From contig CAVSIE010000002.1 of assembly GCA_963728045.1 (NCBI GenBank), positions 868,001 through 932,000 of the forward strand: 64,000 nucleotides of DNA, read 5' to 3'. Position 1 is the first letter of the stretch. Each line of letters opens with the position of its first letter. The position numbers and the translations under genes were made by a program. This document shows positions 1 to 8,140 of this stretch, piece by piece. Origin of the DNA: VRUE01 sp963728045. GTDB taxonomy: Bacteria > Actinomycetota > Thermoleophilia > Solirubrobacterales > 70-9. The notes under the pieces were generated by a model that was given only the letters and a program-made list of their open reading frames with translations, did no database searches and was not told where the DNA came from.

Positions 1-664
1 TTGGAGACGAGCTGCTGCTCTGCCGGCGCTGCGCGGGGAGCGCCGTGCGGGTCCACGCCGCTGCGGTTGGGAAGGTTCTCGTAGGGCGGCGGTTCGACCC
101 CGATCAGTTTGCCGGGGTTAAGCGGGTCCTCCCGCACCGGGCCGGTGTCCCAGTAGTAGATCGCCGAGCCGGTGTACGGGTAGTGGCGGATCGGCGGGAC
201 GCGCCAGAGCACGTCCGTGTCCGGCCAGCGTCCGGGGAAGAGGACCGGCCGGTGGGCGGCGGCGCCGATCGTGCGGGCCTCGACGTCGGCCTGGTAGATC
301 GTCACCTGGTGGTCGCCGAAGGCGACGTTCATCAGCACCTGATGGGCGGGTGTGTTGGGCAGCGGATCGTCGGTCATCCGGTGCGCGTAGCCGTTTGGCT
401 CGCCGCGATCCCAGAGCATCTGGATCAGGTCGAGGATCAGCGGCCGCGCCGTCTCGTTCGGGTATGACGGGTAGAACACCTGCGCGAACGGATCGAAGTC
501 AACCGAGCGCGGCAGCAGCACGGAGTAGTTCATCGCCGGCACGCCGAGCGATGCCCGGGTGAAGTCGGGCGCGACCGCGGTCAGGGCGCCGCCCATGATC
601 CCGCCCTGGCTGTTGCCGTTGTAGTAGAGCTCGCTGGTGTCGAGCACCGAGCCGCTGCCCAGCG
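1..664 (-). pseudogene. alpha/beta hydrolase, 3' part, truncated at both ends
   Basis: The minus strand is open from the window edge to about 664 and encodes the C-terminal part of a serine hydrolase. The fragment shows a nucleophile elbow GNSQGG (G-x-S-x-G) close to its start and a late GDHQVT that could hold the catalytic His. The reading frame continues past the left edge, so the true end is not visible. On the upstream side the hydrolase has no start codon: its frame meets the end of a different, membrane-protein reading frame near 655-670. The N-terminal half of the enzyme is therefore missing. The substrate is unknown. The fold assignment rests on the elbow motif and spacing only. Confidence 0.6.
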
Positions 665-855
665 TCCCGTCCAGAGGCCCCAGATCGCGACGGCGACGTT
701 GAAGAGCCAAGGACGCGTCGCGGTGTCCGCCCCCAGCTCGCTGACCGCGTCCCGGATCTCGCTGTAGCCCGGCTCCAGGAACCCGGCGGCGAAGATGATC
801 GCGACCCAGGCGAGCTGCCCGACGATCGAGGCGACTGCAAGCCTGCAGATCAAGG
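660..855 (-). pseudogene. DUF998-like membrane protein, N-terminal fragment
   Basis: A minus-strand frame starts at about 855 (TTG, weak choice) and reads a hydrophobic helix VGQLAWVAIIFAAGFLEPGY followed by SEIRDAVSELGAD and a second hydrophobic stretch LFNVAVAIWGLW. This resembles the first two transmembrane segments of the DUF998 family, where a helix, a 'PGYS..+.+S.LG' loop and a second helix are typical. After about 65 residues the frame runs into the hydrolase fragment, out of phase, and loses sense. The remaining four or so membrane helices of a full DUF998 protein are absent. A deletion that joined two genes, or an assembly join, would both give this picture. Confidence 0.5.
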
Positions 856-896
856 AGTCGTGAGACTTCAGGGCGCCTGGCTCCAATCCGAGCGAA

Positions 897-1217
897 CTAC
901 GTAGCCGCGGCGGCGAACGCCTTGGCAAGCCCGTCCGCGATGGCTCGCCCGTCCTCCGGCGCGGCGATCGAGAGGACCAGCTCGTCGCCGTCTTCACCCA
1001 GGGATAGATCGAGGAACGAACAGCACTCGGCCTCAGCCGCGACGATTCCCTCCAGCCGCCTGCGCGTGTTCGCATCCGCGCGGAAGCGCAGCAGGTGGCG
1101 GTCACCCTCGACCTCATGCGAGACAAGGCTCTCCGCGCCGATCTCGGCTATCGCGGCGAGGCGCTGTTCGAGCTCCCCCGCGCCAAGCGAGCAGGCGATT
1201 GGCTTGTCTTTAGTCAT
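897..1217 (-). CDS. small conserved protein with Cys-Cys motif
   Basis: Encodes about 106 residues starting MTKDKPIACSLGAGELEQR. The longer upstream reading is rejected because it would run through the start of the divergent ligase gene. The centre holds IVAAEAECCSFLDLSL, a vicinal cysteine pair in a helix, followed by a short strand-rich tail ending in AKAFAAAAT. Small proteins of this type occur beside mercury/MerR-type regulators in actinobacteria, so thiol or metal handling is possible, but no such gene is adjacent here. It is divergent from the YbdK-type ligase, with 72 bp between the two starts. Function is not known. Confidence 0.6.
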   Translation of the reverse strand: MTKDKPIACSLGAGELEQRLAAIAEIGAESLVSHEVEGDRHLLRFRADANTRRRLEGIVAAEAECCSFLDLSLGEDGDELVLSIAAPEDGRAIADGLAKAFAAAAT

Positions 1218-1289
1218 CTTCAAGAAGTACCACGGTCTTCCGCGCCTGAGTAGTTTGATCCCAAGCCGGGGTTGGGTAGCTCCGGGCCC

Positions 1290-2408
1290 ATGGGGACGCT
1301 GGCGCCGGAAGGCGCATCCGATCGCTACGCGCATCGCTTCGGCGCCTCGCCGCCGCTGTCGCTGGGCGTCGAGGAGGAGTTGCTGCTGGTCGACGAGGAG
1401 CTGGCGTTGGCGACGGTGAGCGAAGCGGTGCTCGACGAGGTGCCCTCAGCACTGGCCGGGCGCGTCTCCTCCGAGATCTTCACCGAACAGATCGAGCTGA
1501 AGACGGGTGTCTGCCACGGGCCCGGCGAAGCCCTCGAGCAGCTGGGCGAGTTGAGGCGAGCGATCGACGAGGCCGGCTTCGGCCTGCTCGCGGCGGGGCT
1601 CCACCCTTCTGCCCCTGCCGGCAAGGCGAAGCTGGTGGCGAAGCCGCGCTACGACGTCGTCCGCGATGACTTCGGGGACCTGCTGTCCAACCCGCCCTGT
1701 GGCCTCCACGTCCACGTCGGCATGCCCGAGCCGGACGTCGCGGTGCGGCTGGCCAACGCCTTTCGCCTCTACCTGCCGGTGCTGCAGGCGCTGAGCGCCA
1801 ACTCGCCCTTCCGCGAGGGAGCCGACTCCGGCCATGCCAGCGCCCGCACCTCGGTGGTGCGGGCCTACCCGCGCTTCCAGGTGCCGCGCCTCTTCCGTGA
1901 CTACGAGGACTTCTGCCGGGTCGCCGACCAGCTGATCGCCGCCGCTGGGGTCGACGACTACACCTACATCTGGTGGGACGTCCGTCCCCACCCCAAGCTG
2001 GGAACGGTCGAGATGCGCGCCCTCGACGTCCCCACCGACCCCCTCACCTCCAGCGCGATCGCCGGCCTGATCCAGGCGATCGCGGCGAAGGAGCTCGACG
2101 AGCCGACCAAGCCAGCCCTCTACCGAGAGGCGCTGGAGGAGTCCTACTTCCAGGCCTCCAGTCACGGGCTCGAGGCAGAGATCGTGCTCGACGACCAAAC
2201 CCCGGCGCCGGCCCGGCACGTCGCCCGCCGGGTGCTCGACTCGGTGCGGCCTTACGCGCGCGACCTCGGAGGAGACGCCGTCCTCGACGAGATCGAGCGG
2301 ATCCTGCGCGAGGGCAACGGCGCCGACGACCAGCGGCGGGTGCACCGCGAACGGGGGATGGATGGGTTGCTCCGCCACCTCACTGAGCGCACGCTGCCAT
2401 CGCGGTAG
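1290..2408 (+). CDS. YbdK-type carboxylate-amine ligase (GCS2 family)
   Basis: The 372-residue product belongs to the glutamate-cysteine ligase type 2 family. It opens with the family signature LSLGVEEELLLVD, then FTEQIELKTGVC, the ATP-grasp-like core region CGLHVHVGMPEPDVA and the late WWDVRPHPKLGTVEMRALD segment. Length fits the family (about 370). Members make a peptide-like bond between a carboxylate (often glutamate gamma-carboxyl) and an amine using ATP; the true substrate here cannot be read from sequence. ATG 1290 is chosen over an in-frame TTG at 1272. The gene stands alone, divergent from the Cys-Cys protein and convergent with the next secreted protein. Confidence 0.85.
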   Translation: MGTLAPEGASDRYAHRFGASPPLSLGVEEELLLVDEELALATVSEAVLDEVPSALAGRVSSEIFTEQIELKTGVCHGPGEALEQLGELRRAIDEAGFGLLAAGLHPSAPAGKAKLVAKPRYDVVRDDFGDLLSNPPCGLHVHVGMPEPDVAVRLANAFRLYLPVLQALSANSPFREGADSGHASARTSVVRAYPRFQVPRLFRDYEDFCRVADQLIAAAGVDDYTYIWWDVRPHPKLGTVEMRALDVPTDPLTSSAIAGLIQAIAAKELDEPTKPALYREALEESYFQASSHGLEAEIVLDDQTPAPARHVARRVLDSVRPYARDLGGDAVLDEIERILREGNGADDQRRVHRERGMDGLLRHLTERTLPSR

Positions 2409-2444
2409 CTGATACCTAATCAGTCACGACACGAACGCGGTGAC

Positions 2445-3113
2445 TCAGCCGAAGTCGAGCACGCGGAAACGGGTCGAGTCGATGGTGGAATCCGGCGCGC
2501 AGGCGCCATTTGAGCCGGTCCGAAGGGTCAGCTGGTTCTCGGTGGGGACCAGCGGGTCGATCTGGGGCTGGGCGCCGACGCTCTGTTCGACCCGCTGCAG
2601 TGTGGTCGAGCCGGTCGAGACTTCGCCACCGCCGACCTGCTGGCCGTTGAGGCTGACCTCGAAGTAGACCCGGCAGGCTCCCGCCCCCGAGTCGTCGTAG
2701 GCGAGCGTCGCGGTGGCCGCGCCGAAGACGACGTCGATCTCGCCGGGCCTCTGGACCCAGGTGTTGTCGGCTACCGGATAGGGATCGAATCCTTCGGTCA
2801 CGGCAGCCGAGCCGCCGTGGGGGCTGGCGGCGTAGGAGACCGGGAACTGGAGGTTCGAGGGCGCGACCGCAGCGACGCCGAGCTGCTTGGAGCCCACCGC
2901 GCCGTCGGCGATCTGGTTGCTCCGCACCGCGCCCACGGCGAGCTTGCCGGTCGTGATCGCCCTTTTGAAGACGTCTGAGGCACGAACCGCCCCGGGGGCT
3001 ATGTCACCGGAGTGGATCGTGTTTGCTGCATAGGCGGCGCCACTACCGAAGGCAAGAAAAAGAGCGAGGGTGGAGACGACGTTTGCATAGGTGAGGCGCG
3101 GTGCGTTTGGCAT
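2445..3113 (-). CDS. secreted repeat protein
   Basis: A 222-residue protein with an N-terminal signal-like segment (VVSTLALFLAFGSGAAYA). Next come several short repeats of the type GDIAPGAVRASDV, ITTGKLAVGAVRSNQI and DGAVGSKQLGVAAV, then a beta-rich C-terminal domain of about 130 residues with two cysteines. The repeat type is common in secreted proteins of Thermoleophilia and probably builds a stalk or beta-solenoid (inference). The start MPNAPRL at 3113 is preferred to an upstream in-frame Met. It is convergent with the ligase gene; the stops are 36 bp apart. No catalytic motif is seen. Confidence 0.75.
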   Translation of the reverse strand: MPNAPRLTYANVVSTLALFLAFGSGAAYAANTIHSGDIAPGAVRASDVFKRAITTGKLAVGAVRSNQIADGAVGSKQLGVAAVAPSNLQFPVSYAASPHGGSAAVTEGFDPYPVADNTWVQRPGEIDVVFGAATATLAYDDSGAGACRVYFEVSLNGQQVGGGEVSTGSTTLQRVEQSVGAQPQIDPLVPTENQLTLRTGSNGACAPDSTIDSTRFRVLDFG

Positions 3114-3209
3114 ATGAGCCCAATTCGGGGCGCCACGGCCAGCGCCCCCCACCGCAAAGACATTCGAGCGGAGTGGATTTCCGCCGGCCCTTGTCCAATC
3201 TGGAGGGGC

Positions 3210-3458
3210 CTACCGATCGACTGCGCTCTTGCGGCGCTCGTCGCGGCGGTGGCGGCGGACGACCGGGGCGACGTAACCGATCAGCGCCCCGATCGCGACG
3301 GCCACCAGCAGCGTCACTACGAGGGGAGCGTCGATCGTGACGAAGAGGACGTCGACCCGGACCTGCTGGGAGTTCTGCAGGGCGACGATCAGGGCGAGGG
3401 CGACGAGGATGCCGACGACCCAGGTGCGCCAGCTGGTCTGCTTGCCGTTCGCGGGCAT
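3210..3458 (-). CDS. LapA-domain (DUF1049) small membrane protein
   Basis: Eighty-two residues with two transmembrane helices: TWVVGILVALALIVALQNSQ and APLVVTLLVAVAIGALIGYV. The 'ALQN.+.V.V.FL' type link between the helices is the hallmark of LapA/YciS domains, and a basic tail RRHRRDERRK follows. LapA proteins take part in envelope assembly or lipopolysaccharide transport regulation in Gram-negatives; in actinobacteria the role is not established. The ATG at 3458 is the only good start. It lies alone between the secreted repeat protein (same strand, 96 bp away) and the divergent GNAT gene. Confidence 0.85.
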   Translation of the reverse strand: MPANGKQTSWRTWVVGILVALALIVALQNSQQVRVDVLFVTIDAPLVVTLLVAVAIGALIGYVAPVVRRHRRDERRKSAVDR

Positions 3459-3538
3459 GGCGTGCCCATCACGCTACCGCCACCCTTAGCCTGGCGCATT
3501 AGTCGTTATATGTGCGACTTAGGAGCCAGGCCAATCCC

Positions 3539-4006
3539 ATGAGACCAGACGTGACCATCCGCCACGCGACCGTCGCCGACGCCGACGACATCGGGCGCCT
3601 CCTGCACGACTTCAACACCGAGTTCTCCGAACCGACTCCCGGCGCTGTGGTGCTGGCCGAGCGGGCGGCCGCGTTTATCGAGGAGGGGGTCCTGACTTTC
3701 CTGCTGGCCGGCGACGGTCCGGACGGGATCGCCCAGATGCGCTACCTGCTCTCTATATGGAGCGGCAAGCTCGACGCCTACCTGGAGGAGCTATATGTAG
3801 TGCCCGAGTTGCGCGGCAAGGGCATCGGCCGGACGCTGCTGGAGACCGCGATGGAGACTGCCCGCGGCGCCGGCGCCACCCACATGGACCTCAACACCGG
3901 CGAGACCGACACCGCAGCCCGGGCGCTCTATGAGAGCGCCGGCTTCACCAACCGCGAAGGCAGCGAGGACGGCCCCTCGATGCTTTACTACGAGCGGGAG
4001 CTTTGA
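3539..4006 (+). CDS. GNAT family N-acetyltransferase
   Basis: A 155-residue GCN5-type acetyltransferase. After the N-terminal strand VTIRHATVADADDIGRLL come the central strand EELYVVPELRGKGIGRTL, which carries the acetyl-CoA pyrophosphate loop R-G-x-G-I-G, and the C-terminal ALYESAGFTNREG motif typical of the fold. The substrate is unknown. ATG 3539 gives a compact full-length domain; an upstream GTG-type extension adds no conserved sequence. Its stop lies 5 bp before the ATG of the downstream cupin gene, so the two are probably co-transcribed and perhaps coupled. Confidence 0.88.
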   Translation: MRPDVTIRHATVADADDIGRLLHDFNTEFSEPTPGAVVLAERAAAFIEEGVLTFLLAGDGPDGIAQMRYLLSIWSGKLDAYLEELYVVPELRGKGIGRTLLETAMETARGAGATHMDLNTGETDTAARALYESAGFTNREGSEDGPSMLYYEREL

Positions 4007-4011
4007 CGACG

Positions 4012-4392
4012 ATGAAGAGCTGGGATCTGAGAAACATCGAGGCGGATTCGCACGAGCCGCAGATCCTCTCTTCCGCGGACGATGCGCGGGCGGTCGTGCT
4101 GCACCTCCCCGCGGGCGAGCAGATGCAGGAGCACGAGGTCCACGAGCGAGCCAGAGTTGTGGTGATCGACGGCGAGGTCGAGGTGAGCACGCCCGAGGGC
4201 GAGAGCGTGTCCGCCGGGAGCGGTCACCTGTTCGAGTTCGCACCCGGTGAGCGGCGCACGATCGTCGCCAGCTCGGACGCTCGCCTCCTGCTGCTCCTCA
4301 GCCCCTGGCCTGGCGACGGCCACCCCGGCGCGATGACGCTCGAGCAGAAGGAGAGCGTGCGCGAGCGGGCAGCCGAACGGGCCGATCAGTAG
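4012..4392 (+). CDS. cupin-fold small protein
   Basis: A 126-residue single-domain cupin. It shows the barrel pattern HLPAGEQMQEHEVHERARVV ... DGEVEV, then GHLFEFAPGERRTIVASSDA. The usual metal-binding triad is only partly kept (H-E-V-H in motif 1; no clear His in motif 2), so metal binding is doubtful. The tail after LLLLLSPWPGDGH is charged and helical. An in-frame TTG at 4003 overlaps the GNAT stop, but the ATG at 4012 is the simpler start. Genomic pairing with the acetyltransferase suggests a shared, unknown role. Confidence 0.75.
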   Translation: MKSWDLRNIEADSHEPQILSSADDARAVVLHLPAGEQMQEHEVHERARVVVIDGEVEVSTPEGESVSAGSGHLFEFAPGERRTIVASSDARLLLLLSPWPGDGHPGAMTLEQKESVRERAAERADQ

Positions 4393-4403
4393 TCGGTTCC
4401 CGG

Positions 4404-4826
4404 CTACCGGCTCATTGCTCGGGGCGGCATGATCGTTCCCCGCTCCTCGTCCGGCCGGCCGAAAACGATGTCGGCGAGGGAGACCATGCCGACCACCTTG
4501 CCCGCCAGGCAAACAGGGAGGTGCTGGACTTCGTGCTCGCGCATTCGCGAGGTGGCTGCCTCAACGTCCTCCTCGGGCGCACAGGTGACGGGATCCATCG
4601 TGGCGACATCGCGGACGAAGGCCGCGCGGGGCTCCCGCCCCTCGGCCAGGACTCGGACGACGATGTCACGCTCGGTCAGGATCCCCACGCATCCTTCGCC
4701 TTCGCGATCGAGGACCAGAACGCCGCCGACTCCGCTGCTGCGCATCTGCTGGGCCGCTTCGACCAGCGAGGTGTCGGGGCGAACGGGCGAGACGTCGGTG
4801 CTCATGCACTCACGGACAACGATCAT
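4404..4826 (-). CDS. tandem CBS-domain protein
   Basis: A 140-residue protein made only of two CBS domains. The first runs from VRECMSTDVSPVRPDTSLVE to GILTERDIVVRVLAEG, the second from VRDVATMDPVTCAPEEDVE to GMVSLADIVFG. The 'GILTERDI' and 'G+VSL.DI' endings are the standard CBS signatures for adenosine-nucleotide binding. Stand-alone CBS pairs of this length act as regulatory modules or energy sensors. The target here is unknown, since neither neighbour is a channel or enzyme with a missing CBS unit. It is convergent with the cupin gene, 11 bp apart. Confidence 0.88.
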   Translation of the reverse strand: MIVVRECMSTDVSPVRPDTSLVEAAQQMRSSGVGGVLVLDREGEGCVGILTERDIVVRVLAEGREPRAAFVRDVATMDPVTCAPEEDVEAATSRMREHEVQHLPVCLAGKVVGMVSLADIVFGRPDEERGTIMPPRAMSR

Positions 4827-4975
4827 TTCCCACTCGTCTCCCCTTGGTTCGGCCTCACCTGTGCGCTACCCGCTCCTCGTCGTACAAAACGCTCGGGGAT
4901 GTCACTCCCCCGCGGCGCCGACCGGCGCCCAGGCCTTCCGATTCGTTTTGACCGCGGGCGGGGTAGGTGCCGGGG

Positions 4976-6454
4976 GTGAACAACGATGTAAAGCGGCTTC
5001 GTTCTTTAGCCCTAGCCATCGGCGCCCTGATCTTGCTGGCGGTAGCGGGCTGCGGCGGGGGGCCGGATGCTCCCTCGGCTGACGAGTCCTCGATTGAGAT
5101 CGAGGGCCTCTACCCGGACTTCGATCCGGCCGAATCGCGCTATGTCTCACGCTGCGGTCGCAATGCGAGGCCGATCCACGCCGAGACGGAGGATGGCGTC
5201 AGGGTCGCGGTCGGCTCCGGCCCGGCGCGGACGGGGAGCATTCCGGTCGATCCCGGCGTGCAGCCCGGCGAGGACTTCCGGATAGCGGTCACCGACGGCG
5301 GGAAGCGGCACGAATACGAGGTGCGTTGCCTCCCCGCAGACTTCCCGGCCTGGCGCTTCGAGCGCCTTGGCGACATTCCGCCGGGCCTGTTCGCGGTCAG
5401 CTTCAGGGCCTCACGGGACTCGCGCCCATGGGTGATCGTCTTCGACCACGAGGGCGTGCCGCGCTGGTGGTACAGCCCCGGCACGCGCGCGTTGTGGGCG
5501 CAGGTGCTTCACGACGGGACCATTGCCTGGGCCAGGTCGTTCGGGGACGGCTACGGGCTCGACCCGCGCATGGCGCACGAGATTCGCTCGCCGGCGGGCG
5601 AGCTGCTGCGGCTGGTCAGGACGAAGGGCACGATCGTCGACGGACACGAGTACCGCGAGCAGGACAACGGCAAGGTCCTGGTCGACACCTACGTTCCGGA
5701 AACGGCCGACCTCCGTCGCTACGGCGGGCCCGAGAGGGCGGCGGTCGTCTCCGCCGAGGTCCAGGAGCTCGATCCGCGCGGTCGGCTGCTGTGGCGCTGG
5801 AACTCCCGCGAGCAGATAGCCCTTGCGGAGACCGGACGCTGGTGGCGCAACGTGCTCAGCAATCCAAGGCGAAGGCTGCAGGGGCGCCAGGCATTCGACC
5901 CGGTTCACATCAACTCGATCGAGCCGCGCGGAGCGGACGAAGTGGTGATCTCGACGCGCCACACCGACGCGGTCTACGGGATCCACCGCGCGACCGGCGA
6001 GATCCGCTGGAAGCTGGGCGGCAGCAAGACGGCCAACTCGCTGCGGATCGCCGGCGACCCAGCCAGGAAGCTGCTCGGCGGACAGCACGACGCTCGCATC
6101 GCCGACGACGGCAGCCTCAGCATCTACGACAACGGCAAGGACCGGCCGCGCCGGCCGCGAGTCGTCTTCTACCGCCTCGACCTCGAGCGCGGCAGGGCGA
6201 CCTACCTCGGCCAGCTCAACGATCCAGCGGTGCGCGCCAGCCATTGCTGCGGCTCGGCGAGACAGCTCGAGGACGGTGGCTGGCTGGTCAGCTGGGGAGA
6301 CAATCCCCTCGTCACCGCGTTCGACCGCGACCGGAGGATCGCCTTCCGGCTGAGGCTGCCGGCCTCCACCTTCCGAGCTGTCCCCGCCCTCACCGCTGCG
6401 GTCACCCCGGCCGAGCTCGACCAGGGGCTGGAGCAAATGGAGCAGGGGCGGTGA
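4976..6454 (+). CDS. arylsulfotransferase-like (ASST) lipoprotein
   Basis: A roughly 490-residue exported protein. The N-terminus has a basic start, a hydrophobic core ALAIGALILLAVAGC and a lipobox Cys, so a lipoprotein is likely. The first ~120 residues form a cadherin-like/beta domain. The rest matches the ASST beta-propeller: HINSIEPRGADEVVISTRHT, then GEIRWKLGG, GGQHDARIADDGSLSIYDNG and SHCCGSARQLEDGGWLVSWG. The conserved His residues in HINSIE, RHT and QHDA fit the family's active-site positions. The reaction would be sulfate transfer between phenols, but many actinobacterial members are untested. GTG 4976 is used; GTG 4967 is also possible. Confidence 0.75.
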   Translation: MNNDVKRLRSLALAIGALILLAVAGCGGGPDAPSADESSIEIEGLYPDFDPAESRYVSRCGRNARPIHAETEDGVRVAVGSGPARTGSIPVDPGVQPGEDFRIAVTDGGKRHEYEVRCLPADFPAWRFERLGDIPPGLFAVSFRASRDSRPWVIVFDHEGVPRWWYSPGTRALWAQVLHDGTIAWARSFGDGYGLDPRMAHEIRSPAGELLRLVRTKGTIVDGHEYREQDNGKVLVDTYVPETADLRRYGGPERAAVVSAEVQELDPRGRLLWRWNSREQIALAETGRWWRNVLSNPRRRLQGRQAFDPVHINSIEPRGADEVVISTRHTDAVYGIHRATGEIRWKLGGSKTANSLRIAGDPARKLLGGQHDARIADDGSLSIYDNGKDRPRRPRVVFYRLDLERGRATYLGQLNDPAVRASHCCGSARQLEDGGWLVSWGDNPLVTAFDRDRRIAFRLRLPASTFRAVPALTAAVTPAELDQGLEQMEQGR

Positions 6455-6602
6455 AAAACCGCTGCACTGAGGGTAGGCTGCTACGGTGACTGAGTCGGGC
6501 GGGAGTTCAACGCTGCCCGAGAGGTTCCGTTTCCTCGCTGCGCTGCTTTGCGTTTAGGGGTCGCTGGATCTCCCTACAACGCTCATACAAGGAGCCACAA
6601 CA

Positions 6603-7787
6603 ATCACTTCTTTTGCCGATCTCGGCATCTCTGAACCTGTGGTGCGCGCGCTCGCACGCCGCGACATCACCCAACCTTTCCCCGTCCAGCAGCTGGTCGT
6701 CCGCGACGCGCTCGCCGGTCACGACCTGCTCGTCCAGTCGCCGACCGGCTCGGGCAAGACGCTCGCCTTCGGCATTCCCCTGGTCGAGCTCGTCGAGCCC
6801 GGCCGTCTCTCGGCACTCGTCCTCGCCCCCACCCGCGAGCTGGCGAGCCAGATCGTCGACGAGCTCGAATCCGTCGCCGAGGCTTGCCGGTTGCGGATCG
6901 CGGCCGTCTACGGCGGGGTCGGCTTCGGCCCCCAGAGCAAGGCCGCGCGCAACGCCGACGTCGTCGTCGCCACCCCGGGCCGCCTCGAGGACCTGATCTC
7001 CCGCGGCGTCGTCTCGCTCAAGCACGTCGACGTCCTCGTCCTCGATGAGGCCGACCGCATGCTCGACATGGGATTCAAGCCGGCGGTGGATCGGATCGTC
7101 GCCCAGACGCCGAAGCAGCGCCAGACCCTCTTCTTCTCCGCGACCCTGCAGGGCGCGACCGGTAAGGTCGCCGCCGCCTACACCCGCGACGCCCGTCGCC
7201 ACACCCAGGCCGCGCCCAAGCAGGCGAAGGCCGACATCGAGCACCACTTCTTCCATTTCGACGCGCAGAGCGACAAGCTCGACCGGCTGGTCGAGCAGCT
7301 GCGCGGTGAGGAGGACGGCCGCACGCTCGTCTTCGTCCGCACCAAGCGCGGCGCCGACCGGCTGGTCAAGCGCCTGCGCAGTCGCGGGATCGACGCGGCC
7401 GCGATGCACGGCGACAAGAACCAGCGTCAGCGCGAACGGGCGCTGGCCAGCTTCGAGAGGGGTCAGATCGACGCGCTGGTCGCAACCGATGTGGCCGCCC
7501 GGGGGATCGACGTCCCCGACATCACCCACGTCGTCAACTTCGACGCCCCCGGCGACCACGAGTCCTACGTGCACCGCGTCGGGCGCACCGGCCGCGCCGG
7601 CCGGCGCGGCACCGGGATCAGCTTCGTGCTCGCCGACCAGACGGACGAAGTCCGGCGCATGGCGGGCGCCCTCGGCCTCTCCCGGGAGTTCGACCAGCAC
7701 CACAAAGGGGGCGGGCAACGGAACGGCTCGTCGCACCAGGGCCAGCGCTCTCACCGCCGGCGCCGGCGCCCCCGGGTCGCCGGATGA
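6603..7787 (+). CDS. DEAD-box RNA helicase with apparent AUC start
   Basis: A DEAD-box ATP-dependent RNA helicase (RhlE-like). Motifs in order: Q-motif region ITSFADLGISEPVVRAL...FPVQ, Walker A SPTGSGKT, PTRELA, VLDEADRMLDMGF, FSAT, ARGIDVPDITHVVNFDAP and HRVGRTGRAG. After the core is a short basic tail. The expected N-terminus (T-S-F-A-D-L-G) begins directly after an ATC codon at 6603, with a good ribosome site AAGGAG at 6589-6594, eight bases upstream. No ATG, GTG or TTG lies between the in-frame stop at 6555 and 6639. Starting at GTG 6639 would remove the Q-motif phenylalanine. So either AUC initiates or one base differs from the real genome. Confidence 0.85.
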   Translation: MTSFADLGISEPVVRALARRDITQPFPVQQLVVRDALAGHDLLVQSPTGSGKTLAFGIPLVELVEPGRLSALVLAPTRELASQIVDELESVAEACRLRIAAVYGGVGFGPQSKAARNADVVVATPGRLEDLISRGVVSLKHVDVLVLDEADRMLDMGFKPAVDRIVAQTPKQRQTLFFSATLQGATGKVAAAYTRDARRHTQAAPKQAKADIEHHFFHFDAQSDKLDRLVEQLRGEEDGRTLVFVRTKRGADRLVKRLRSRGIDAAAMHGDKNQRQRERALASFERGQIDALVATDVAARGIDVPDITHVVNFDAPGDHESYVHRVGRTGRAGRRGTGISFVLADQTDEVRRMAGALGLSREFDQHHKGGGQRNGSSHQGQRSHRRRRRPRVAG

Positions 7788-8137
7788 CCGTCACCCACGA
7801 CACCGCGCTGAAGTGGACCTGCGATCGCTGTGGCGTGGCGGTGAGCCGGATGCACGGCGAGCGCGTCCCGCTGCCGGACACCTGGACCGATTCCGCCGAT
7901 GGCTGCTTCTGCCTCGGGTGCAGGCGGGAGCGCGCCGGGGAGGAGGCTCTCGACGCGGCGCCGAGCGACTGGAGCCGCGACTCCCGCGCCAAGCTGCGCC
8001 GCGCGAGCCTGATCGAGTTCGAGATGCAGCGGGCGCCCGATCACACCAACAACACGATCGCAAAAGCGTGCCGCACGACGCCCGCCGCGGTCGCGGCGGT
8101 GCGCCGCCGGCTGAAACCCCCCACGGATCGGCGGTAG
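7784..8137 (+). CDS. zinc-ribbon / helical DNA-binding-like protein
   Basis: A 117-residue protein of unknown function. The N-terminal half has two CxxC pairs (CDRCGV and CLGCRR) about 40 residues apart, as in a zinc ribbon. The C-terminal half, from RASLIEFEMQRAPDHTNNTI to TTPAAVAAVRRRL, reads like a helix-turn-helix in which a residue stretch 'AKACRTTPAAVAAVR' would be the recognition unit. Its ATG overlaps the helicase stop by four bases (ATGA), so translation is probably coupled. A role linked to RNA or DNA handling with the helicase is inference. Confidence 0.65.
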   Translation: MTVTHDTALKWTCDRCGVAVSRMHGERVPLPDTWTDSADGCFCLGCRRERAGEEALDAAPSDWSRDSRAKLRRASLIEFEMQRAPDHTNNTIAKACRTTPAAVAAVRRRLKPPTDRR

Positions 8138-8140
8138 CAC

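Noticed and set aside
45..467. Plus-strand frame of 140 codons
   Set aside because: It is the antisense shadow of the hydrolase fragment; it shows no domain and the minus strand has better codon bias.
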